Assembly (NCBI GenBank): GCA_012845835.1
Contig: JABAKD010000006.1
Location: forward strand, 5,448,318 to 5,512,317
DNA: 64,000 nt
DNA from: Undaria pinnatifida
Lineage: Eukaryota > Sar > Phaeophyceae > Laminariales > Alariaceae
Direction of reading: 5' to 3'
Every line of letters begins with the position of its first letter. Position 1 is the stretch's first letter. The position numbers and the translations under genes were made by a program. The notes under the pieces were generated by a model. The model did no database searches. It saw only the letters and a program-made list of their open reading frames with translations, and was not told where the DNA came from. Shown here piece after piece: positions 13,301-26,205 of this stretch.

Positions 13301-16300
13301 CAGGAAACCCCTGGCGATAGCCGTCAGCACCGTGGTGTCCGGCTCTGAGATGCCGACAAGATAACACGGGGCGCAGGGCGGAGTGGTGGTGGGTGCCCAG
13401 GAGGGGGGAGGGGGGGGGGTATATATGGTGAGCGGTCACGAAACAAGAAAGCAGGCGCTGCGGGAGGAGGGGAGGGTGGCAGAAAATCACCTCCGCACCC
13501 ACTACATCCAACACATCAAACACCAACACCAGCGCCATCAATACCGCCGCCATGAAGAGTGGCCCACCACCATCACCTACACACAGGCACCGTCACCACC
13601 ATCACCACCACTACCACATCCATTACAACCACCATGAACACCAGCACAACACCCCGCACCACCACTGCCACCAACATCTTCAACGCAAACCCTGCAACCA
13701 GACCAGCACAACACAACGACCACCACCACTACACGGCCACCATCACCACCATTAACACGGCCACCATCACCATAAACCATCCTACCCCCCCCCGGCCACC
13801 ATCACCATAAACCATCCTACCCCCCCCCCGGCCACCACCACCATCACTACTACTACCACCACCACCACCACCACCGCCACCACCACCATTACCACCCCCC
13901 TCCACCCTCACCACAATCAAAACAAAAACATGCCGCTTCTCACCGTTTTTAAGACGCCACTGCCACTCCACTGCTAATCCCACCAAGGGCAGAGCAAGCT
14001 GGTACTGTTCGCTCGCGTGCAGGAAGGCCACAAGTCTTGACACCGTTGGGTTTCCAGTTGTATACGGGAGGCGATGAGACAGAAAAAAACGCCGAGGGAA
14101 ATCATTGGGTTTGGCGCTTACGGGTTATTGTCGTCGTTGTTGCTATTATACCCACCCTCCCTCGCCAACCTCTGCCGTTGTTGCTGTACTGCACACACCC
14201 CGCTGCACGCGCGATCGAAGGATCACACGTGGCTTGCAGATACGAGTTCCGACGAAATCCTCAACACCACAGCTAAGGTGTCACTTAAACTACAGTGGGA
14301 TGTACGCGATTTAAGAGCGTCCACACCAAGAGCAAACGGACACGAAAGAGCGGTCAAATCGGCTTATCACGCCTTATGACGCCTATACAAGAACCAAACG
14401 CGTACGTACCCAATTTGAGATATGAGCGGTAACACCGGGCTGTTGCACGAGGCTCTTAAATCGATTACTCCACTGTTATGCAAAAAAAAAGTAGGTCGAA
14501 ATCTGAGGGGGTCCATCAAGCTTACCCTCCGCTGTCCAACCCCTTGGATGAGGAAGATGGAGAGTCTTCGCACATTCCTGCCAGCATTTCGGGGAGGTCG
14601 GCCAGGGTCTGGCGGCTGCTCCTCGCGTTCGTTTCCGTAGCCATCACCCAGTAGTCTTGGACCTATCCCGAACCGAAAATATCCGAACCGAATCAAAGCG
14701 AATAGAACCGGTCGGAATCAAAAGAGAAAAAACATAGATTGAAATCGAACCGAGATGAAGCCGATCATAATCAAACCGAATGTAACGGAGTGTAATGGGA
14801 TCGAACCGAACGAATCGAATGGAACCCGACCGAATCGAAGCGACGCAGACCGAACCGAATCGAACCGAATCGAACCGAACCGAATGGAAACGTGTCCAAG
14901 CGAATGGAAGCGAACGGAACGCAACCGAACCTGTTCCAACACCGAACCCAACCGGACCAAACAGAACCGAATGGAACCGGCATCGGAATAGACACGAACC
15001 GAACTCGAATAAAACCGAGTGGAAGGGAACATAAGCGATCACAAGTGAAAGGGATCGAACCAAGTAGAACCGGCCACAATCGGAATTTATCGAACCGGAC
15101 CGAATCAAATGAATCGAACCGAACCGAATACAATGAGATCGAACTAAACCGAGTCGAATGGAAACCGACAGAATGGACGCGAGCCGAAAGGTAGCGAAGC
15201 GAAACGAGTAGAACGCAACCGAGCGGAAGCGAACCGAATCGAGTAGAATGCAACCGACCGGAAGCGGACCGAACCGAGTGGAATCGAATCAAACCGAATG
15301 GAAGCGAAGCGAAACAGTTACAACCGGTCATGATCGCAAGTAATCGCACTGAAGTTAGTCGAAATGAACCGAATTGGATCGATGAGAACGAAATAAAATC
15401 GCCGAATCGAACCGATTAAACCGATACAAACGAAACACACACAATTTTCACCATTTGGGAGAGGTGGGGCGGGGTGCCGCCGAGAAACAAGGAGAGGGGA
15501 AAGTCAACAGCACTGCTACAGCTACGGCTACGGCTACGGCTACCACTACCACACCCACACCAAATCCCACTGCCACCACCACTGCCACTGCCACTGCCAC
15601 CGCAACTGCTACTGCCACTGCCACTACCACTGCTACTGTCACTGCCACTGCCACTGCCACTGCCACTTCTACTGCCACTGCCACTGCCATGCGGCTGCCC
15701 CTGCTGCTGCTGCCGCCGCCGCTGATGCTGTTGCTGCTGCTACTTCTACTCTCCTCCACCCATGACCTCTCCTCACCTCCCCCTGTCCATTAAGATACAG
15801 CCCCTCCAGAGCCGTGCACCCCCAAGGCTTTTTAGCTTCCTCAGTCGCTGGCTGATCACCACCACCACCACCACCGACACCACCACTGACACCCCTGCCA
15901 AAAGACAAGCCGGCATCGGGGTTCCCAGTCCGAACGCGGAGGCGGTGGCTTCCCACGTCCGCCGCCAGAGCATACCTAACGGAAAAAACATAAAACATGG
16001 AAAAAACACTGAATGGGTTGGTGTTCAGCCAGAGTTTTTTAACGTAAATACGTGAATAATCAAAGCAATTGCCTCTGGGGAAGGGGTGCGGAATGTGTGA
16101 TGGATTGGTCACTTGAAGTACCGTAATATCTGACACTGTGTTAAAGTGGTGAACGCTTGCTCGTATTGCGTGTACAGGCGTACGACAAGGGGGAAAAAAA
16201 TCACAGTGCCCGGCAAGTGGTGTTTCTATGAGAAGCCGTGGGCGAGTAGGGGGTGGGGGTCGTGGAGTAGTCTTGTCACGCGCGCCAGGGGACGGTCTGT

Positions 16301-19300
16301 CAAGGAAAAACGTGCAGCGGTCAAGGGTGAAAAACCAAGCGTTTTACACTAAAACCTAGTAATTTGCCGGTAGTCGAGGTAAAATATTGGAAATTGCCAT
16401 CTGTCACGGGCTGAAAGTGCCGTCCCCTGGCATATTTGCCCTGCAGGGAGGGGGGTGGCGTGGGGGTCGTTCTATATTAGCACAAATCATGCAATGACCA
16501 TTGCCGGAGAGGACACGAAAAAACAGTAGCTCACCGGTTCATGCACTTTAGGGAGACAGGAAGAGCTTCCCCCACGATGTTAGCCTCCAGCTGGTCTGCC
16601 AGCCCAATCTACGCATGCCAAGGAGGGAAAAGGGTGGGACGAATGATGCGAGCGATGCTTTCGTGGGCAGGGGGTGGGGTGAGTTGGGGTAAGAGTTTAG
16701 TTTCTTTTTTCCATACAGAACGCATCCCGAGCCACAACCGCACCAACCCGACACAAAACCACACAACCCGAAATACCTACCGGTAGCCAACTAATAATGA
16801 GTCGGCGACTTACTTTTTAGTGTAGTCAGCCGACTCATCGCCGTAAAACAACCAAAACTGCCCACATTGCCGTACGCAACTACTGATAATGAACTGTTCT
16901 GTAATACGTAGCCAACCAACAAAAACTAGTCATCCGACTACTAGTAGTATACAAATTGTATACGAAGTAGTCGGCCAACTCGCACCTATAAAAAATCAGT
17001 ACTCAGCAAACTGCCGTGCGCGGGTACCAATAACCGTCCTGTTATATCTAACTAGTTGGCGACTTGTAGTCAGTCAACTTAGCCACCTGAAACTCGCACA
17101 AAACTACACTTACTACCGTGTTTACTATCTGGAATACCTAGCCAGCTAACCAAAACAACTATTCGACGACGGACTTGTAGTCACGCATGCCACAGCCCCG
17201 CCGCTTACCCTCTCAATCTGCTCCAGGACCAGCATGAGCAGCACGGCGGTGTTGCGCGCTTCCGCTGACCTGACCAAGCAAACATCACAGCATCGACAGC
17301 ACAGGCACGGCGGCGGCAGCAACACACTAAAATTGTGCTAACCGTTGAAGCTATGGTTCAAACCGGCCTGCAGGGGGACCGACAAACTTGGGCATAGAGT
17401 GGCTTCATTTTTGCGGTATGGAAAGAGTACGCGGCGTCACTACGCTTATTTTTGGTCAGGCTCACTTTCGCATGGGGGGCCGAGTGGGTGTATCCGACAC
17501 AGATTTTGAACCTCTAAAACTCTTCTTACGTCTTTTGCAAAACTTGAGCGAAACAGTCTCAACGCTCAATATAGTAAGTGCTATCGTGCACTGTGCTTCA
17601 AGGCAAAACGGTTGCTCAAGGAATCCTACGCTCTCGTCGTCGCTGGCTTTTGTACGAGGTACCTGATATTGTTTTAATCGTTTTACCATTGGTATGATGT
17701 CTACGAAATACCAGGTACCAGGCATCATACAGCAGCATTCTCCCTGTTGCAGCAGAAATTCTGCAGGTAGCGAAGCGTTCTTACCGCTTGCGAAAGACTC
17801 GTACCGTTTGCGAAACAATCGTACAGCTGGCCAAAGCTTCGTATCGTTGGCGAACATTGGTACCGTTTGCTGGCGAGCGATTCTACCGCTGGCTAAAAAA
17901 ATCGTCCCGGTTGCCAATGACTCGTGCCGTTTGCGAAAGATTCGTACAGTTGGCGCAAGATTCGTGGCGCTGACGAAAGAGCCGTACATTTGGCCGAATA
18001 CTCGTTACCGTTGGCCAATTTTTTTTACCGTTGGCTCAACTGTCCGTGCTACCGTAGACGGAAATATCTGTACCGTGTGCGGAAGGTACGTATCGCTGGC
18101 CAAAAATTTCGTACCATTGGCCAGATATCCGTACTGTTGACCACAATATCCGTACCGTTCGCAGAAGATTCGTGCCGTGGCGACAATGTGGTAAAAGTGT
18201 TCGCACCGTACCGTTGGCCGGAGAGGTTTGTACCGCGGGCGAACTAATCGCACCGTTGGCGAAATGAAGATTTTTTCGGCAGGGTGTATATGTACCTCGC
18301 CAGTAATACGCGCGCGGTAACCCTTGCAAACATGAGTTTCGACAAAATCTTCCATCTCACAGCTGGAGTGTATTTTATTTTTATACCATACCTCGAAGTA
18401 CGCTCTGGAGTACCCGGGTACCACTACTTAGTTGCTTCGGTCAAGGTTGAGCTTGTACCCGGGTACTCCCAGAGTATAATACCCTATTATACTCACCCCT
18501 GGAATATTCGTATCATAAGCGACAGTGGTGGTGCTGTTCGCGAAAGGTTCGTACCGATGGCGAAAAAGATTCCTACTGTTGGCCAAGCTATTGGTACCGT
18601 TGGCGACGAAGCAATCGCGCCATTGGCCAAATATTCGTACCGTCGGCGAAATATTCGCACCGTTGGTGCAACATTCACACCCCACGACCACAGAAGATTC
18701 GTACCGCTGGCGAAAACCTTCACCCGATTGGCCAAAGATTCGTACCGTGGCGAAACTGTGGTAAAATAATCACTGCTGCTGGCTATAAGGTCCGTACTGT
18801 TGGCCAAAAGGTTCGTGCCGCTGGCGAAAGACTCCTACAGTTGGAAAAAAACATGGAGGTATTGTTTATACATATTCCCTGGGACAACCGGGCACCAGAC
18901 TTAATTGTTTTGGTTACACTCAGGTGTGTACTCGCGCATCTCAAGAGTACAGCAGTACCCCGCTGAATACACCCTTAAAACATCCGTAGTGTTGGGCGAA
19001 GATGTCGGTACTGCTGGAGCGAAAGGTTGGTAGGGTTGGCGAGTGGGATAGGGTTACAGCAGATTCTAAGAATTTTCTGAGCTCCTAACACGAAGAGCTG
19101 AACGAATATCTCACTTTTTTTTGTTTTTTTTTTCGAGATCCTCCTGGAGATCCGGGTAAAAAAATGCTCAAGCTCCCATACACTTTCGTTTGTGTATATA
19201 CCAGTTTTTGTCCATCTGCAAAGCGCAGACCTCGGTGTTAACCTCGCTCCTTCGGTCTGGTCAACACCGCCGTGGACTTGCCGGCCTTCTTCGACCGAGC

Positions 19301-22300
19301 CCTATAGAGGTTCGGCCAAGAAGGTGAGATATAGCCACCCAGGAATCGACAGCTCTCACCATCATCCGAACCAAGGCTTGGAAGGCATTCGTTCGCGCAA
19401 TTCGACCAACGCTTCAACGCGCTATTAACATTAACAGTCCCAAAATACAACTCGAACAGGTATCAGGCCACCCGGTAATTCTTCATTGGAGGAGTTCAAC
19501 CAATCAGAAGGCCAGAAACGTTCAATCTCTACCGTGCGATGACTCTGGCGAATAAACAAATCATACCATCTGGTCGCCAAAACATTCGGACCGTTGGCGA
19601 AACATTCGCACCATTGGCCGAACGATTCGTCCCGCTGGCCAACAGATTCGTACCAATGGGGAAAAATAGAAAATACCTTATGCCAAGGACTCATACCGTG
19701 GCGAAAACGTGTCAAATAAAATCGTATCGTCGGCCAGAGATTCGTGCCGTTGGCCAAACATTCGTACCGTTGGCGAAGTATGAGGGTATTTCAGTGGGGT
19801 ACAAGGGTCCCGCGTGGAAGCAGGTATTCGCCGGCACCTATTCGCCGGCACCAATGTTTCGGATAAGCTGAATTTCACTTTTTTTGTCTCATATTTCGAT
19901 ATCTGTTTACACACTTGCAGGATCAAGTATACGCCGAAACGTGTACCAAGTGATATCGAGCGCCTTATGCCCTCCATCCGCTCTCCGATGTTCCCGTTTT
20001 CTTGCGCTGATACTCAACGAAATGTTTCGACGTGCAGAATACCTAGAAATAGTACACGGTCCCGGTGACGAGAATACATCGAAATCGCATCAACATTTTT
20101 TTTTTTTTTTCGAATACATCAGTTAAGCTGACGGCACCTTGCCACTAATCCCGCACCATGGTTGAAGGTAACTGTGTACGGTACCAATACGTACCAGAAC
20201 ATATTAATGATTGTTAGAGGAGAAACACAGACAGATTGTACGGGTGGTGCAAAGCATAGCGGCATCCACACCAGCCAAAGCACAGCATCCGATCGGGTAT
20301 GCCCACCGAGTACCCACGTAAAACATGAAAGGGGCCAACCTCTAGCCACGACTCAGAACTAGATAAATTTCCTGGAATCAAGTTACTGTAAAAAGCGTCA
20401 ATACCCCCTCGCCCCAATTCATCAGTACAACTATTAAACCCTGACCCTAACCGCAACCAACCAACCAATGTTTAGGTTTCCAACTCAACCAACCGATGTT
20501 TAGGGTTTTCCAACCCAACCAACCAATGTTAGGTTGGAAACAAAGAATTTTCTTGGAATCAGGTTACTCTAAAAAGCGTCAATACCGCTTCGTACCAATA
20601 CAGCAGTACAACCATTGAACCTTAACCCTGACTCTAACCGCAACCAACCAATGTTAACGGTTTTCCAACCCAACCAACCAATGTCTAGGGTTGGAATCAA
20701 AGAATTTTCCTGGAATCAGGTTACTCTAAAAAGCGTCAATACCGCCTCGTACCAATACAGCAGTACAACATTACACCCTAACCCTGACCCCAACCCAACC
20801 AACCAATGTTAAGGGTTTTCCAACCCAACCAACCAACATTTAGGGTTGGAACCAAAGATTTTTTCCTGGGATCAGGCTACTCTACAAAGCGTCAATACCG
20901 CCTCGTACCAATACAGCAGGACAACCATTAAACCTTAACCCTGACCCCAACCCAATCAACCAATGTTTGGGGTTTTCCTACCTAACCAAGCAATGTTCGT
21001 CTCATACACAGTAATGTGCATCAGCTCCATTAGCAGTTTCGAACAAATGATAAAATTTACTGAGCTGGGCAGGTCTATAGGCTGCCGGTTACCGGTACGG
21101 CCCTCGAGGATTCTAGAGTTCGGGTCAGGCCAATTTCAACCATTTAGTCGAAGCTGGGTCGTTTCTTTCGTGCCACCCAATCAACCAATGTTCAGGGCTA
21201 TAGCCCTCTTCGTCTCGTACACAGCAGTGCGCGTCAGCCCCAGTGTCGAGCAAGTGGTGAACTTTCCTGAGCCGGGCAGGTCTACAGACTACCGGTTACC
21301 GGTACAGCACGCGAGAATTTTAGGATTCGGGCTTCGAATTTCAGGTCTGGCAATCTTCAACCATTATGTCGAAGCCGGGTCGTTTATTTAGTGCCACCCA
21401 ATCAACCCATGGTTAGGGTTACAGCCCTCTCCGTCTCATACACAGCAGTGTTCGTCAACCCCAGTGTCAAACAAACCGTAAACTGTACTGAGTCGGGCAG
21501 GTCTACTGACTGCCGGTTACTGGGCACAGCCCTCTAGAATTCTAGGATTCGGTTTCGAGTTTCGGCTCAGGCAAACTTCAACCGTTTTGGTCGAAGCTGG
21601 GTCGTTTCCTTCGCGTCACCCAATAAACCAATGTTAAGGGCTATCGCCCTCTCCGTCTCATACACAGCAACGTTCGTCAACCCTTGCGTCGACCACGTGT
21701 TACACTTTACTGAGCCAGGTACGTTTTTTTTTTTTTTTTCCTCACACTTTTATTTTCCAGCTTCTGGACAAGCCGTGGTCACAGGTATCGTCCCTTCTCC
21801 CCCTCGGTTCTTGCCTAAAATTTTTTATCGCGCATAGGGTTCAGCAATCCCACCGCTCGTCGGTTTTTCATCGAGTGTTGCTAGCTTACGCTCTCGCGCT
21901 TTCCGCAAGTCAAATTGTGCACAAGAAAAATTCCCAACGAATTTATACGAGTATGCACTCCGCGGGGCTCGAACTCACGAAACTGACCTATACCAGGCCC
22001 GAGGATAACCTGATACGCCACCGGGGCGACACGTCTACAGACTGCCGGTTACCTGCATAGCCCAGTAGAACTCTAGAATTCGGGTTTCGAGTTTCAGATC
22101 CGGCAAATGTTCAACCATTTTTTCGAAGCCGGATCGTTTCTTTCGTGCTCTGTAGGGGGAACACTTACACAGACACGGCCGACCCGCGGATAATGTTCTT
22201 GTTTTTGTTTTCCCACACACAAGAAAAGTATCAGACCTTCGGCAAAACACAGGGTATATGAACTCACTTTTCATCCTTCTAATGGTACAGTACCGCGTAG

Positions 22301-25300
22301 TGTGTTCGGGGAAAAATCTACCGATACCTTGGGTGTTCCGTCGTCAAAATGTTAATCAACATATCGTCCGAGTATTCCTCTTCTACGACAAAAATACATG
22401 GACGCTCCAAAAGTAGACGGAAGCACTTTAAGGCTTTGGTGGCACAGCAGCGGCGAAAAATTGCAAAGTGTAAAACTGTACCGTTTTGCTGTGTACGATA
22501 TAGTACATGTGGCATGACTATTAATAGACAGCCGAAGTCAGAATCAATACTACTACTTAGTATAGTCGGTAAAGAGAAAATATTCACCGGCATTGTCCTT
22601 CGGGAAAAGATTTGCTAACCGACATGCGACGATTTCCCTGCTTAGTTCTTCCGCAACAAAAACACGCCGAAGAAAGTAGAGAAGTCTTTTTTTAACGGTA
22701 TATACTCGTACAGCAGTACCGCTCAACTGTACCAGTATATGGTTGATGGGCTGACTAGATGCACGAGGGTACATCAACGCTTTTCCTACAACATGGTTGA
22801 CATCCTCTTTCAATTTTATATATACCCTAACCCTAACCCAATGAAACGCAACCAAAGCTAATGTACGGTGGAGAAACCTCTTCGTCTCGTGCACAATGTG
22901 CGTCAACGATGTCGCGGAAACAGCGGTAAGCTCTACTGAGATGCACAGCCAAAATAATAGCAATAGCACACTCGGAAAATATTTACCGGAATATCGTTTC
23001 GGGAAAAAATATTCACAAGGCCATTTCTTATACAGTCGGATCCCGCCAGTCGAAAACGGCCCTTTTCGACTGGAATTTTTTTCGACTGGATTATTCCGGT
23101 CCTTCTTATCGTCAGTCGAGTCGATTCTATAGTTTTTGTGCTCTTTCTAGAGGCGGTTGGTGTGAGGGAGTACTGCTGTACAGCAGTCGAAATCGGTTGG
23201 CAGCTCTGTGCTTCGCCCTTTCTCCGCGAGCAACGGCTCGGCGAACCCTCGTCCCAGCGAGTTGGTGGCTTTGGGCTTAGCCGAAAGCCGCCAAAGCTAC
23301 GTTCGTGGAGTTACACTCAGCCGAGAGCCGCCAATGCTACAGCAGCCGCAGCCGTTGTTGGCAGCATGAGAGCGTCAGCGCCTTGTATGATACTGCAGTG
23401 TGGTACTTGGTATGGGTGTGTGGCCGTGTGGCCGTGTGGGTGTGAGGATCCAGTCGAAAAAGTCAAGTTTTTCGACTGGATCAGCCAGTCGGAATTCTCA
23501 GTCGAAAAAAGTTGAGTCGAAAAAGCCTTTTTCGACTGCGTAAGAAAGCCCGATCTGGGCTTCAGTCGAACAAGGACGTTTTCGACTGACAAATCCGACT
23601 GTATAAGAAATGGCCTAAGGCATCTAATGCATCCGAGAAAACCTTTCCACGTTGGTTTGTTCTTCCGCAACAGAAACAGCGTCAACCATGTTGTCGAAAA
23701 AGTGGTAAGCTCAACTGAGATGTACAGACATGATAATAGCAATAGCAAACTCGGAAAGTATTTACCGGAACGTCGCTTCGGGCAAAATATTCATAAGACA
23801 CCAAATGCATCCGAGAAAACCTTTTTACGTTGGTTTGTTATTCCGCAACAACAAAAACGGCGTCAACCATGTATGCACCCAATACCTTGCTGTCGGTCCA
23901 CCCGATCCCTCTTATGCCTGTACGAGCATTTGCGTCCATCAGGACAAGGAGGTGGTCCCTACCGGGTACCCCCTTGTCCACCTCGTCTAGTGAACTCTAA
24001 AAGTAATCATTTTCGCTGGTGCTCTTGTCGAGAGTGGGAGCATAGCCTACAATAAAATACACCGTTAGATTTCCCTTGGATACAAACCTTCATCAACCTA
24101 GCACTGATGCACTCAACCGCGACGTCGCCCTTATCCATCCCTGCCACGATAGACTCTCTGACAGCTAAGCCTACCCCGTGGTTCCCCTTCTTTTCGTGCT
24201 TTTCTCCGTCTGCTCCTGAGCAAAACACAACATACCCCGCCGCCGTAAGAGCACTTTGTCCATTGCGCCTCACCTCGTGCAATCCTATGATATCACAACC
24301 TGCGTCTTCGCAAGTCTTTAGTATCACCTCGGCGTGGCCTGTGCCGTTCGTGCCCTTGAAAACAAGTGTGCGAGCGTTGTGCGTACCCAAGACGAGTTCC
24401 CCCGCTCTCGACCTAGCCCTTGCACCTGTGCGAATTTCGTGAGCAGCCCTTCGAATCCTCCTGCGTCTCCTCTCTTTCGAACATCCGATTTCCTCCCTTC
24501 CACCCTCCGTTTTCCCAGAGTGTTCCCCCCTCTCCGTCTCCCTTCGCCCAGCCCGGTTCTTGCCCAAGTGCCAGCGTGAATGGGGCAGCAGTCCCGACAC
24601 GCCACGTCCATCTCGTTCCCAAATTTGGTGCTTACTCACGTGGGTTCGATCCCCTCTTCTCTGTTCGATACGAGCCCCACGCCGTGGATGCGACACTGCG
24701 TCCGCAGGCAAGGCTGCTGCGATAAAAAATTCCGCGAGGATTTTTTTTGCCTTGACGCCGGCTGTCACCACCGGCCCGGCCACCCGAGCGCTAGTTCAGC
24801 GCACGAGTACGGTCGACGCCACACACACCCTCAGGGGCTCTGGCACGTATTGGGGAAGCCTCAGGCTCGAGCACCGCCCCGGCCGGGGAGCAGCCGAGTG
24901 GAGGAAAGAGTATGCATTGAAAAAAAAGAAAAAAAAATGTATGGCATGCCAGCTGCATTTCCAGGTGTGGTACGTGGGACATGGGGCAATACAAGACACA
25001 CTAGTAGCTGTAAAATATTCAGAAACGGTGAATTTCGTATACATCTGCATGTTCTTTTAAGAAACATATCCATTCCTCAGTGCATCCGAGAACTCGCTGC
25101 TCCGTTCGTCCACAACAGGATACAAAGGGCGTTCTACAAAAGGTAGGCGGGAACGCATTTTTCCCCTGTACCTGATATGGGGCATAACCATCGCCACGAC
25201 CATCAGCAACAACATCAACGACACTAGCAACAACAGCAACAGCAACAGCAACAACGGCAACAAAAAAAACAACAGCCAGTAGCAGCCAGCAACAGCAGCA

Positions 25301-26173
25301 GCAGCAACAACAGCAGCAACAGCAACAACAGCAACAGCAACAGCAACACCACCACCAACAGCAGCAACAGCAACAACAACAACACCAACACCAACACCAA
25401 CACCAGCACCAACACAAACACCAACACCAACACCAACACCAACACCAACACCAACACCACCACCACCACCACCACCACGACCACCACGACCACCACCACG
25501 ACCACGACCACCACCACCAGCAACAACAACAACAGCAACAACACGTACAGAGTAGCAGCGATACACCATTAATACAGGACAATCACTCCGTAAATAGCAT
25601 TTTGGCGTGCTTGTCTCGTAGGAAGTAGTGTAGTTATGCGCGATCGATGCATCACGCAGCTTGCTACGTTGGAGTTGAGCATCACCCTGCCCAGAATTGT
25701 CGGGAGAACTCACGGCTGATCGGTTTTTGAGCTTCTACAAAAACAAGAGTAACGACAATTTTGTACATAACGAAAACGCGAGTATGCATGATACGGGGTG
25801 ACTTTCAGTTTTGGAAAACAAACAGCGCTTATGTCACCGGTACTGTACAGACAGCAGCAATTGCAAAGTTTAGGATCGGCCTTTTAACTCTATACCGGGA
25901 TACCTCTTAACAAAAGCATCTTTGTTCTGTCGGTAATTTAGGAAAAAACTCGAACCTTACAAAGAGGACATTAACAAAAAAATCCTGATCCTGGTACAAA
26001 ACTCTATCAATAGTAGCTCAATCGACACTCACGGACGGACGGGAAAACCTTATGTATATACTTCGGTTCAGTACTTTGTACTTCGGGAAAACCCCAGACC
26101 CAAAATTCAAAGTAAATTTAGAAAAAATAAGAACAGACGCTCGGCATGAACCGAAACTACTTTTTGTTGTTGC

Positions 26174-26205
<32 letters not shown>

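Noticed and set aside
14644-15349. Long Arg/Ser/Phe frames on the minus strand and Glu/Asn/Arg frames on the plus strand
   Set aside because: They are translations of the GAACCGAATC minisatellite.
15773-16009. Alternative frame of exon 16 with a Val-rich hydrophobic stretch, looking like a membrane segment
   Set aside because: It does not fit the phase left by exon 15; the Val run is the shifted reading of the GGT repeat.
19238-19330. Candidate minus-strand exon ending [10 protein letters not shown]
   Set aside because: Weak donor (GTTAAC), no family similarity and no phase partner.
25019-25713. Long frames of Val, Cys or Leu runs across the triplet array
   Set aside because: Triplet repeats stay open in several frames at once; no non-repetitive domain is attached.
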